This document shows, in pieces, positions 30,042-38,348 of a stretch of 64,000 nt of DNA (within the stretch, counting starts at the first letter, position 1; each line of letters opens with the position of its first letter). The notes beneath the pieces are model-generated. The model worked only from the letters and a program-made list of their open reading frames with translations. It had not been told where the DNA came from and ran no database searches. This stretch comes from Epithemia pelagica (taxonomy: Eukaryota > Bacillariophyta > Bacillariophyceae > Surirellales > Surirellaceae): assembly GCA_946965045.2 (NCBI GenBank), contig OX337236.1:1488001-1552000 (forward strand), written 5' to 3'. The translations under genes and the position numbers were made by a program.

Positions 30042-33000
30042 GGCTGTGTGCCCAGTGATGAAATTGATAAAACGAATCTTATCCGTCCACATTTCTCACT
30101 TGTAGGCACCCCTACCTTCAGCTTAGCCTTTGCACACCGTTTATGTGCTGCCGTATCACAGTCCCATACCACTGATCCGATTGATCTGACATGTGAAATG
30201 GACTCGCATGCTGACACTTGTTGTGTTGGTCGCAACTTTGTGAAATTCAGGGAACCTGACCGTTACATCACTGTTTCCCCGTTCTCAGAGGAATATAAAC
30301 CCCTCGAGCGTATCCCCGTCACCACGACCGCCACTGTCTGGACTGATGCCCACAACAATAGTTATCTATTGCTGTTTCACGAGTCGTTATTCTTCGGGGA
30401 CCGATTGTCCCAATCATTGATTTGTCCCAATCAACTGCGTTCAAACGGTCTCATTGTCCATGATGTGCCGCGTCAGTTTGACCCTTACAGCACACACAGC
30501 ATTCGTATTCCCGATGCTGACCTGACCATTCCTCTAGAAATGTCCGGTGTCATCTCTGGCTTCGCGACCACGAAGCCAACCCCGGAGGAGCTCGAGTCGC
30601 TCCCACGGATAGTCATGACTGCTGATTCGGTGTGGCACCCTCATTCGTCCACCTTTGCTGCCGCGGAGGAGAAAGCCAATGCATCCAATGCATCTGCTGT
30701 CCGCCAAGTTGATCCGAATTCGATTGCCGCATCCTGCGTCCCGCGATTGGTTGCTGCCGTCCGATCATACGACGAAACCTATGGCTATTGCATGGAACTT
30801 GAGAATGACGAGGATGAACTATGCAACCGCTTAGTTGCTGCCGTTCGAGTGTCCCATCCACCGAGTGCCGAAGACACTGTGGACATTGAGGACCTTGATC
30901 CCGACGAATACTTTCTCAAAGCCGTTAAGTCTGCTTCGTCACGACCAACGAAAGCCGTAAAAGTCTTGCCATCTTCTTCTAAGACTGTACTTGATCCCCA
31001 GACCTTGTCTTCTCGATGGAATGTCGGCCTTACTAAGGCCAAGAAGACTTTACAAGTGACAACCCAGGCTGGGGTCCGAAATGTCCTTGTCCCATCCGAA
31101 CGCAAGGTCCGAAAGAAAGCTCCATGGCTCAAATTCCCGAATGTCAAGGGACGATGGTTTTGCGACGAGATGTTCTCCAAGTGCCCATCGCTTGATCTTC
31201 ACACGGGTGCTTCCGTATTTACTGATGGAAAGGGCTATGATTTTGTCTATCCCTGGAAATCAAAGAAGCAACACCCTGAAGGTCTGATGTCCCTTATCCA
31301 GAATGTCGGAATTCCTCAGACGTTAATTTCTGATGGTGCGCAAGAGCTATTTCATGGACGTTCTCGTGAGATCTGTAATGAGTACCGTATCAAACAAGAA
31401 GTGACCGTCCCTTACAGTCAATGGCAGAATGCCGCCGAAGCGAGCATCCGTGAGTTGAAGAAAGGTGTTATTAGGAAGTTACGTCAAACTGGTGCACCAC
31501 GACGCACATGGTCCTATGCGCTGAAGTGGGTTGCCTCTGTCCGCCAGTTAACTGCCTCTGATATCCCTGAACTTAATGGACGAACGCCATTTGAACACGT
31601 TCTTGGATCGACACCCGACATCTCTCCCATGGCTTTGTTTGATTTCTATCAACCTGTATACTATTATACGCCGTCGCATGACTTCCCTCATGAGCGTAAA
31701 TGTATTGGGCGCTGGCTTGGTCTTGCCGATGACTGTATTGATGACATGGCCTTCAACGTCTTGACAGAGAAAGGTCGAGTTATTGTCCGAAAAGATGTGT
31801 GGGCAATCCCTGACGACGATATGAAAAATCCCACAATCCGTCAACAACTGGAAGTCTATGATGGTCTTATCAAGACTCTCCTTGTGGATACATCGCCGTC
31901 TTCCGATGAAGATGCCGCCAACGTTTCCCCAGATCCACCCGATGATTTCTTTGGAGAAGACGAAAGCGAATCTCTCTTTCCTGCTGCTCTTGACTCCGAT
32001 ACACCTCTCCCTGATGCTGACGACTACACTCCGGAGGAGTTAGACGAATATCTCACAGCCGAAGTCATGCTGCCGCATGGCGGGGACCAGGCCAGAGCCA
32101 AGATCATAGGCCGCTCCAAAGATGAACATGGCCGACCAATTGGCAAACGTGATCCAAATCCAATCTTAGACACACGTTTCTATGACGTGCTGTATCCCGA
32201 TGGATCGACCGAATCTCTTGCTGCCAATCTCATTGCCGAGAACCTTTACTCTCAAGTCGACACTGAGGGCAACTCCTATGCCATTGTAAAGGATATCATT
32301 GGACATCGCAAAACCAAGGACGCTGTCCTCCGAACGGATCCGGACTGGTTGAATGGCCGTAAACGCCATACAACCGTTGGTTGGGAACATGAGTGTGAAC
32401 TCTCCGATGGTTCTACTGTTTGGATCCCTCTCAAAGATCTCAAAAACGATTCGCCTGTACAACTAGCCGAATATGCTGTTGCGGCGGGGCTTGCCAAAGA
32501 ACCGGCCTATGCCTGGTGGGTTCCACATACGTTACGCAAACGTGGTGTGATTCTTGCGAAAGTAAAATCTCGCTATTGGAAACGTACCCACAAATATGGC
32601 ATTGAACTGCCCAAAACCGTTCAAGAAGCTCTTGAGATTGATCGTCGAACGGGGACTGATTTCTGGCGGAAAGCCATCGAAAAGGAGATGAAAAATGTTC
32701 GCATTGCCTTTGAATTCCGTGATGATGACAAAGTACCAATTGGATACAAACATATCCCATGTCATATGGTCTTTGATGTCAAGTCTGATCTTCGCCGTAA
32801 AGCCCGACTGGTTGCCGGCGGGCATAAGACTGATCCACCGAAGGAATCCACGTACTCCAGTGTTGTATCCCGTGATAGCGTACGAATTGCATTCACTATC
32901 GCTGCCCTTAATGGCCTGGACGTGTTGGCCGGGGACGTACAAAATGCATACCTCAATGCACCAACAAAAGAGCGAACTTATATTACGGCGGGACTAGAAT

Positions 33001-34298
33001 TTGGTCCCGAAAACGTTGGCCGACCTGCACTGATTGTTCGTGCTCTGTATGGTTTGAAGAGTTCTGCTGCTCGTTGGCGTGATCACATTGCCGCAACACT
33101 TCGTGAAATGAAGTTCAAAAGTTGCTTGGCTGACCCTGATGTCTGGCTTCGACCTCAAGTCCGACCATCTGATGGGTTCCAATACTATGAGTATGTACTT
33201 GTCTACATAGACGACATACTCTGTGTCAGTCATGATCCGCGATCGATCATGAATGATCTGGAAAAACGGTATACAATCAAACCCGAGAGTATTAAAGACC
33301 CAGACGAATACTTGGGATCTGAGATTCGACACTATACCATACCAGATACTGACGATCCTGAGAACAAACCCCGATGGGCCATGTCCTCCGACAAATATGT
33401 TAAACGTGCCATATCTGAAATTGAGACCGAACTGTCTAAAGTTGGCCAAAAGCTACAGACACGAGTCTCAACTCCGCTTGCCACTGGGTATCGTCCTGAG
33501 ATCGACTCATCTCCTGAACTGGACCCCCGACGTGCAAATTACTATCAGGGACTAATTGGTATCCTTCGTTGGGTTGTGGAACTTGGTCGTATCGATATCA
33601 TTGTTGCCGTATCACAACTGTCCCGATATCTAGCCATGCCACGTGAAGGACACCTCGAACAAACCTTGCACATTTTTGCATACCTAAAAGCGCATGGACG
33701 TTCCACCCTAGTGTTCGACGACACAACTCCGACCTTCGACGAGGATCGTTTCTTCCAGGCAGACTGGTCTGAATACTACCCTGATGCTAGTGACCCTTTG
33801 CCGCCCAATATGCCACCACCTCGTGGACGGGCTGTTACCACAACTTGTTTTGTTGATGCCGATCACGCTGGTTGTCTTGCTACGCGTCGCTCACAAACTG
33901 GTATTCTTATGTTCTTACAACGAGCACCTATCTTGTGGTATTCCAAACGACAGAGTACTGTTGAGACATCAACATTTGGCTCCGAATTTGTCGCAATGAA
34001 GACTGCCATCGAACAGATAGAGGGTTTCCGTTACAAGTTGAGAATGATGGGCATTCCACTTGATGGCGAAACCAATGTGTTCTGTGATAATGAATCTGTG
34101 TTCAAGAGTGCAACCATGCCTGAAGTCACTCTGAAGAAGAAACACAATGCGATTGCTTACCATCGCACACGTGAGGCACAAGCCGCCAACATCGTGCGTA
34201 TCGCCTGGGAAGAAGGTGAAACCAATCTTGCGGACCTGCTGACAAAATCGTTACCAGGACCCCGATTGCGTTTTCTAGCACAACGTGTTTTGTGGTGA
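30042..34298 (+). CDS. Copia-type Pol: aspartic protease, integrase, reverse transcriptase, RNase H
   Basis: About 1418 residues open from the codon after the gag TGA. The protease motif is CEMDSHADTCCVG (Asp at about residue 54). The integrase core has Asp (RWFCDEMF, about 375), Asp (LISDGAQE, about 431) and Glu (QNAAEASIREL, about 466), with no clear upstream HHCC finger. RT shows RKARLVAGGH, DVQNAYLNAP, LYGLKSSAARW and YIDD (about 1054-1057). RNase H shows FVDADHAG, SEFVAMK and DNESV. The first ATG in this frame is inside the protease motif, so expression must come from readthrough as a Gag-Pol fusion. It resembles copia-like elements widespread in diatoms and other stramenopiles. Confidence 0.93.
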   Translation, partial: GCVPSDEIDKTNLIRPHFSLVGTPTFSLAFAHRLCAAVSQSHTTDPIDLTCEMDSHADTCCVGRNFVKFREPDRYITVSPFSEEYKPLERIPVTTTATVWTDAHNNSYLLLFHESLFFGDRLSQSLICPNQLRSNGLIVHDVPRQFDPYSTHSIRIPDADLTIPLEMSGVISGFATTKPTPEELESLPRIVMTADSVWHPHSSTFAAAEEKANASNASAVRQVDPNSIAASCVPRLVAAVRSYDETYGYCMELENDEDELCNRLVAAVRVSHPPSAEDTVDIEDLDPDEYFLKAVKSASSRPTKAVKVLPSSSKTVLDPQTLSSRWNVGLTKAKKTLQVTTQAGVRNVLVPSERKVRKKAPWLKFPNVKGRWFCDEMFSKCPSLDLHTGASVFTDGKGYDFVYPWKSKKQHPEGLMSLIQNVGIPQTLISDGAQELFHGRSREICNEYRIKQEVTVPYSQWQNAAEASIRELKKGVIRKLRQTGAPRRTWSYALKWVASVRQLTASDIPELNGRTPFEHVLGSTPDISPMALFDFYQPVYYYTPSHDFPHERKCIGRWLGLADDCIDDMAFNVLTEKGRVIVRKDVWAIPDDDMKNPTIRQQLEVYDGLIKTLLVDTSPSSDEDAANVSPDPPDDFFGEDESESLFPAALDSDTPLPDADDYTPEELDEYLTAEVMLPHGGDQARAKIIGRSKDEHGRPIGKRDPNPILDTRFYDVLYPDGSTESLAANLIAENLYSQVDTEGNSYAIVKDIIGHRKTKDAVLRTDPDWLNGRKRHTTVGWEHECELSDGSTVWIPLKDLKNDSPVQLAEYAVAAGLAKEPAYAWWVPHTLRKRGVILAKVKSRYWKRTHKYGIELPKTVQEALEIDRRTGTDFWRKAIEKEMKNVRIAFEFRDDDKVPIGYKHIPCHMVFDVKSDLRRKARLVAGGHKTDPPKESTYSSVVSRDSVRIAFTIAALNGLDVLAGDVQNAYLNAPTKERTYITAGLEFGPENVGRPALIVRALYGLKSSAARWRDHIAATLREMKFKSCLADPDVWLRPQVRPSDGFQYYEYVLVYIDDILCVSHDPRSIMNDLEKRYTIKPESIKDPDEYLGSEIRHYTIPDTDDPENKPRWAMSSDKYVKRAISEIETELSKVGQKLQTRVSTPLATGYRPEIDSSPELDPRRANYYQGLIGILRWVVELGRIDIIVAVSQLSRYLAMPREGHLEQTLHIFAYLKAHGRSTLVFDDTTPTFDEDRFFQADWSEYYPDASDPLPPNMPPPRGRAVTTTCFVDADHAGCLATRRSQTGILMFLQRAPILWYSKRQSTVETSTFGSEFVAMKTAIEQIEGFRYKLRMMGIPLDGETNVFCDNESVFKSATMPEVTLKKKHNAIAYHRTREAQAANIVRIAWEEGETNLADLLTKSLPGPRLRFLAQRVLW

Positions 34299-34577
34299 TT
34301 ACATGATCGAATTCATTGTCCTCACACCCCTCTTTTATTGTCCGAATGGACACCCCTCTTAATTGAGAAAAAATAGTCCTGATGGACCGGCCTCTGCTGA
34401 AACAAGTCGTGGGCGACCTAATCGAAATGCTTCCGATCTAGCTCGCGGGGACTGAATAAATCCCGCCAACAGGTCGCATATTGGCGGATACATGGTCGCA
34501 TATTGGCGAATATGCATCGCCTACATATGCTGCTACGCATCTAGTTTTCTAGTCATAATTTTGGTCTAGCCACTTGT
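34299..34577 (+). other. 3' tail of the copia-type element with short tandem motif
   Basis: Non-coding. A purine run GAGAAAAAATAG at about 34365-34376 could serve as a polypurine tract. GGTCGCATATTGGCG is repeated at about 34472 and 34494. No LTR-like partner is visible in the 5' leader. Confidence 0.6.
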
Positions 34578-34626
34578 TGCACGCCGTATACACCGTGTTG
34601 TAGCGTGTAGTGGCAGGATTTATACA
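34578..34626 (-). repeat. Right 49-bp terminal inverted repeat
   Basis: Exact reverse complement of 27655-27703; ends TATACA, next to TGAG (34627-34630). The inner arm of the left 66-bp hairpin is only poorly kept here (TAGCCACTTGT before the match starts). Confidence 0.9.
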
Positions 34627-34630
34627 TGAG

Positions 34631-34671
34631 TACGGCAGCGTTAAAATAGACTAGGACTTTTTTTTTTTTTT
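34631..34671 (+). other. LINE 3' end with T14 tail
   Basis: Continuation of the LINE 3' UTR beyond the nested element, ending in 14 consecutive T (34658-34671) directly before the right target-site duplication. Confidence 0.75.
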
Positions 34672-34688
34672 CGCGTTCAACGGTTCTT
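34672..34688 (+). repeat. Right 17-bp target-site duplication of the LINE insertion
   Basis: CGCGTTCAACGGTTCTT, identical to 19933-19949. Confidence 0.9.
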
Positions 34689-34781
34689 CGCTTTCCCTGT
34701 TGTGGAATCGCCATCGACTTCCTTGCACTCAGGTTGTCATGTTGTTGCTGGTCGAAATTGACCAGACGTTCGTGGACGCGT

Positions 34782-36266
34782 ATGGAGATATTTGCGATGG
34801 CGTTGATAAGGCTGGCGTTGGTCGCTGGTGTTTTTTTCAAATGGAATATGTTATTGTTGTCGGAAGCAAAGAGTCCATCTTTCCTTGGTAGGCGTTCGAG
34901 AACTCCAGAGGCGTCGTCTACGCTCCTTGAAATGCACCGTTACTATTTGGAACATCCGCCCCATGATCGATCCCTATATGATGTGCTTCATGTGTCCCCA
35001 AACGCCACTTCTGCTGAGATCTCGAAGGCCTACCGACGGTTGTCTCGAAAATACCATCCCGACAAGCAACGCCCTTCAAGTAGGGAAATCAACCAAGCTG
35101 ACAGGACCAGTGAAAATGATTCCCATGAGTTGAATAATGGTGAATCTTGTCGAAACGATGATTCTAATGAACTCCTACAGCAAATGAGAGAAGCCTATGA
35201 TATTCTGAAAGACGACAAGACACGATTGCCGTACCATCAATACGGTTTGGTCGATTCCGCACAGGCACTAGTTCTATTGACAGGGCAGAAGATTTCACCC
35301 TATGGTGACAAAGACCCAGCTATGCTGAATTTGTTTCAGTTAATTGGTCTGTCTCCTTCTGATCACACCAATATATTCGCCACGAATTATCCACAGTCAG
35401 CTCAAGATCGTCGTGAAGAACGAATTCGCGTCGTTGCAGCTGATTTGGTCGAGAAGCTACGTCCATATGTGGAGGGATCAATCTCCATGGAAACACTAAT
35501 CGAGTTGGTCATCTCGGAATACGATGAGCTAAAGCGCTTACCAATGGGGGCTCAGATCTTACGTTGTGTTGGACGTGCCTACCGTGCAGTGGGACAACTA
35601 GTGTTGCATGAAACAGAGAAAAACAGGTCAAAAATTATCCAACATAAAGCAAAAGAGAAGTGGCGCAGAGCAAAACATTACTTGCATGCTGCGGTCCTGA
35701 GTGGACGCGTCGTTCTCTCTGAGAAACAATCAATCAAAGCACCAAAATCACAAGTACTTGGAATCGAACCTACGGAAGTAATGTCCTATGACACACCCTT
35801 TCAGGTCGATGAAATCGAAGGGGAACTGCTGGAAGGTCCGAGTGATGAAGACATTGGACAAAAAGAGTTTGAGAAAGCAAGTCTTGCACGTCTGCATTCC
35901 TTACAACTTGAAGCTCTTTGGAAAATTAGCAAGATTGACTTGGACAAGACGGTCCGAACGGCTTGTTCGCGAATACTACAAAAAGAACAAAGCTACTTCT
36001 TTCCTACTGCACCTCTTTATTCATGTGATTTTGTGCCACCACCTCCACCGCGGGGATTGGCCGCGCCAGTGGCTGACGGCTGGGTAGGAATTCCTCCCCC
36101 TCCTCCCCCGCGGCGGACTCAGAGAGTGAGAGTCACATCATCCTTGGAGAAACCTGTCCAAGCAATTGATGCGCAACAAGCTCGATTCCGAGCTGCTGAA
36201 GCATTAGCCATTCTTGGTGATATCATGGTCCAGCGATCGAAAGAGGATACAGCATGGATGGAGTAA
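34782..36266 (+). CDS. J-domain (DnaJ) protein with N-terminal hydrophobic anchor, DnaJ-X type
   Basis: 494 residues from the first in-frame ATG (34782). Residues about 4-28 (FAMALIRLALVAGVFFKWNMLLL) are a signal peptide or membrane anchor. The J domain spans about 62-150, beginning SLYDVLHVSPNATSAEISKAYRRLSRKYHPD. It has an intact HPD tripeptide and a Ser/Asn-rich insert (about 98-128) before LLQQMREAYDILKD. The rest resembles the DnaJ-X domain of Caj1/Djp1-type proteins (ERIRVVAADLVEKLRPYVEG, LRCVGRAYRAVGQ). The C-terminus has two short polyproline stretches. By family it stimulates Hsp70 ATPase, here probably at the ER or another membrane. The LINE target duplication ends 93 bp before the start codon. 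Confidence 0.87.
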   Translation: MEIFAMALIRLALVAGVFFKWNMLLLSEAKSPSFLGRRSRTPEASSTLLEMHRYYLEHPPHDRSLYDVLHVSPNATSAEISKAYRRLSRKYHPDKQRPSSREINQADRTSENDSHELNNGESCRNDDSNELLQQMREAYDILKDDKTRLPYHQYGLVDSAQALVLLTGQKISPYGDKDPAMLNLFQLIGLSPSDHTNIFATNYPQSAQDRREERIRVVAADLVEKLRPYVEGSISMETLIELVISEYDELKRLPMGAQILRCVGRAYRAVGQLVLHETEKNRSKIIQHKAKEKWRRAKHYLHAAVLSGRVVLSEKQSIKAPKSQVLGIEPTEVMSYDTPFQVDEIEGELLEGPSDEDIGQKEFEKASLARLHSLQLEALWKISKIDLDKTVRTACSRILQKEQSYFFPTAPLYSCDFVPPPPPRGLAAPVADGWVGIPPPPPPRRTQRVRVTSSLEKPVQAIDAQQARFRAAEALAILGDIMVQRSKEDTAWME

Positions 36267-36469
36267 TAATACTCCTTTCCAAACGTGTCAAGACTGGCTG
36301 CTGCACTCATTCCCAGAACTTCCTTGACCACGACTTGGTTACACAAAGACGGTAGGTCCCGTTACAGACCATCCTGCAATTAGGTACAGATGTTCAAAAG
36401 GCTTCAAACACGACAGAGAACTTCCTATGTTCCACATGTCAACATGTCCACATTTCAAAACCTCTGCAA

Positions 36470-36477
36470 CTATATAA
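36470..36477 (+). promoter_or_regulatory. TATA-like box upstream of the 36505 gene
   Basis: TATATAAG lies about 30 bp before the ATG at 36505. If functional it implies an extremely short 5' UTR or a later start codon. Confidence 0.35.
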
Positions 36478-36504
36478 GACATCTTTGAGACCTTCGAAAC
36501 TGCC

Positions 36505-37053
36505 ATGGCCAAGATATTGTTCCAAGACGGATCTATTGGCCACTATGCACCAAACGTAAACATTCCGGAAAGAAACTTTGTTCATTCTAACGGGCACCAT
36601 GAAGAAGTACCGTCTGTTTCACATGCATGGCTTGTCAATCGTATCACGACTCATTTGGACCGATCCGTGGCATTGATAATGTCCAATACTGACGAAGTTC
36701 AAACAAAGCAACAATGTCTAATTAACTTACTGATCGATGTGCTTCGTTTACAGCCCGATGAAACTATCATTGATGTCATCATTGGTTGTTTGGGCAAGTA
36801 TGGCATCACAGCATACCGGTATATCCCAAAATGTCACAGAGATGTTGTAAATCATAGGGAAGCATATCGAAGACTCAGGTACTACAGACAGAGGCATGGA
36901 ATGGACCATGAGCGTTGTTTGGTACGACTGGGTCCAATTATCCTAGAGCTTCTGAACACGGGTGGCTATTCGGAGCTTCTTCGTGGTGCGCGGGATCTTT
37001 GCCGCCTCAAGCACAGTGACATGAATTTGCCTTCTGTTCACACAACTGGTTGA
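36505..37053 (+). CDS. Small protein of unknown function
   Basis: 182 residues starting MAKILFQDGSIGHYAPN and ending VHTTG. It is mostly alpha-helical in character, with an amphipathic core (QQCLINLLIDVLRLQPDETI, then IDVIIGCLGKYG) and a basic segment (REAYRRLRYYRQRHG). No signal peptide, no transmembrane segment and no recognised domain. It is transcribed in the same direction as the J-domain gene 238 bp upstream and has its own TATA-like element, so it is treated as a separate gene. The complexity of the translation supports a real protein. Confidence 0.65.
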   Translation: MAKILFQDGSIGHYAPNVNIPERNFVHSNGHHEEVPSVSHAWLVNRITTHLDRSVALIMSNTDEVQTKQQCLINLLIDVLRLQPDETIIDVIIGCLGKYGITAYRYIPKCHRDVVNHREAYRRLRYYRQRHGMDHERCLVRLGPIILELLNTGGYSELLRGARDLCRLKHSDMNLPSVHTTG

Positions 37054-37607
37054 TTGATGCCGTACCTCTAGGTCTACGCCTATTTCAAATGCTGGGTATC
37101 TCGTTCTTCGTTGAGTTATCTTATCGCAGTACAAATATGATGATTCCAATTTCACGATCAGTCTGTAAACTATTAAACCTCTGCTATGCATTCTCGTTTT
37201 AATTGTCTGGTGGTTTTGATTATGGAATATGTCCCAGCAGGCTCATGACACGTCCTTTGCACAGAGAGTGCTTTACTTTCGACCAACTCGCCGTTCAAAT
37301 CAAAAGAAAAGCTAGCATTATACATTAACTGATCAACAGGTTGTTATCCTTATACTGCGTTGCTTTCACGGCCCACTCACTAAATGGAAGCTCTTTGATG
37401 TCTTGTTTTCGCCACGTCTTCTGTGTAGGCCTTTCCTCCTCCGTATAAGCAAGTGATTTTCTTATAGTGTCGATTTTATAGATCTTTGACTTAGACCAAT
37501 GTGTCATTCGGTTCCTCAGAAAGAACGCATGAAAAGCTTTGTTTTCGAGAGTTGTCTCCAATGCTTCCAGTGTCGTTTTTCTTCCTCCCAACACTGTTAT
37601 CCATAAT
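37054..37607. other. Intergenic between convergent genes
   Basis: About 550 bp of 3'-3' spacer. A minus-strand frame of 111 codons (37660-37325) begins inside the cold-shock gene in another frame and continues through this spacer. It has no recognisable domain and was not called. Confidence 0.5.
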
Positions 37608-38348
37608 CTAATCTTCGGGTTCAGGTTTGACGTCAATAGCTCTCCAACGTCCTTGACCATCGAGTTCTGTCGTGAATGTTACCTTTTCTCCCGGTGTGAG
37701 TTTACGGAAACCTTCCTTCAAAATAGCCGATTGGTGAACAAAAAAGCCTTCATCTCTTTGTTTGTCATGTTCTCCTGTAACAATAAATCCGAAACCGCGA
37801 CGGGTGTTATACCAGCGACAAGTACCCTCTAGCTGTGCTCCTTCTTTGATCTGCTCTACCGGCGGCACAGCAACTTCTTTGGCTTCCACGACAGCTGTCT
37901 CTTCGATCTTTGCGATCGTTTCTTCTTTCTCTTCTTCTTCTTTGACTGCTTCGGTGGGTGTTGGCGGTTGAGGATCATGGGCCAGAAGCTCTTCTTTTTG
38001 CTCCTCTAGATTTTCTACAACATTGTCGGTATCGACGACGGGTGTCTCAACGGGAGGCTCCTCGACTGGAGGTGCCTCAATGGTAGCTGCAGTGGCAGCT
38101 ACAGAATCGGACGGATCCTCGGTCGGTGCCAATGCTTCTTCTTGTGCTTTCGGTTCCTCTTTCTTGGGAGGATCTTCGTTGAAGGTTGGGAATTTGAACC
38201 AGTCACCAAACACCATGGGACGGACCGTCAACGACTCTCGCGACAAGTGCTGCCGGGAGCCTTGTACCGGAAGATGGGGCACCCATGCTGAGATAGAAGC
38301 GGGTGCACACAGCGTAAGCAAGGACAAAACAAGGAAAGATCTCGTCAT
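37608..38348 (-). CDS. Cold-shock-domain protein with signal peptide, probably plastid-targeted
   Basis: 246 residues. Residues 1-22 (MTRSFLVLSLLTLCAPASIS) form a signal peptide followed by AWVPHLP, an ASAFAP-like junction with Trp in the critical aromatic position. An acidic, Pro/Glu/Val-rich linker fills about 60-170. The C-terminal cold-shock domain (about 175-243) has WYNTRRGFGFIVTG (RNP1) and EGFFVHQSAI (RNP2), then LTPGEKVTF. By family it binds single-stranded RNA/DNA and can act as an RNA chaperone, here likely in the plastid. It has one exon and is complete. Confidence 0.9.
   Translation of the reverse strand: MTRSFLVLSLLTLCAPASISAWVPHLPVQGSRQHLSRESLTVRPMVFGDWFKFPTFNEDPPKKEEPKAQEEALAPTEDPSDSVAATAATIEAPPVEEPPVETPVVDTDNVVENLEEQKEELLAHDPQPPTPTEAVKEEEEKEETIAKIEETAVVEAKEVAVPPVEQIKEGAQLEGTCRWYNTRRGFGFIVTGEHDKQRDEGFFVHQSAILKEGFRKLTPGEKVTFTTELDGQGRWRAIDVKPEPED

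Larger units (their letters stand above)
27655..34626 (+). mobile_element. Copia-type gag-pol element bounded by 49-bp terminal inverted repeats, no LTRs seen
   Basis: The outermost 49 bp (27655-27703 and 34578-34626) are exact reverse complements (TGTATAAATCCTGCCACTAC and so on). TGAG abuts both outer edges (27651-27654, 34627-34630). Inside are a tRNA-like sequence (about 27745-27815), about 690 bp of leader, gag (28503-30041), one in-frame TGA and pol (to 34298), then a 280-bp tail with a 15-bp tandem motif. Comparing 27704-28502 with 34299-34577 by eye shows no direct repeat that could be an LTR pair. The alternative, two independent 66-bp hairpin elements in opposite orientation, does not explain the shared TGAG. 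Confidence 0.72.
19950..34671 (+). mobile_element. Full-length non-LTR retrotransposon (LINE) carrying a nested copia-type element
   Basis: The block lies between identical 17-bp duplications. It begins with a 102-bp 5' leader, then ORF1 (20052-21773), ORF2 (21757-27576) and a short 3' UTR ending in T14. The 3' UTR is split by a 6.97-kb insertion at 27655-34626. Removing that insertion and one TGAG gives an original LINE of about 7.75 kb. ORF2 carries an APE-type endonuclease, RT, RNase H and a zinc-finger-like motif, so it belongs to the RNase H-bearing LINE lineages. The intact frames and exact TSD suggest a recent insertion. Confidence 0.88.

Noticed and set aside
27577-34671. Direct LTRs for the copia-type element
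   Set aside because: I compared the leader and tail by eye and found only short matches of 7-8 bp (for example TAGTCCT, CGAATATG), too weak for LTRs.
37325-37660. 111-codon minus-strand frame downstream of and overlapping the cold-shock gene
   Set aside because: It starts inside another gene's coding frame, has no recognisable feature, and the cold-shock protein is complete without it. It could be an unlisted exon, but nothing shows this.
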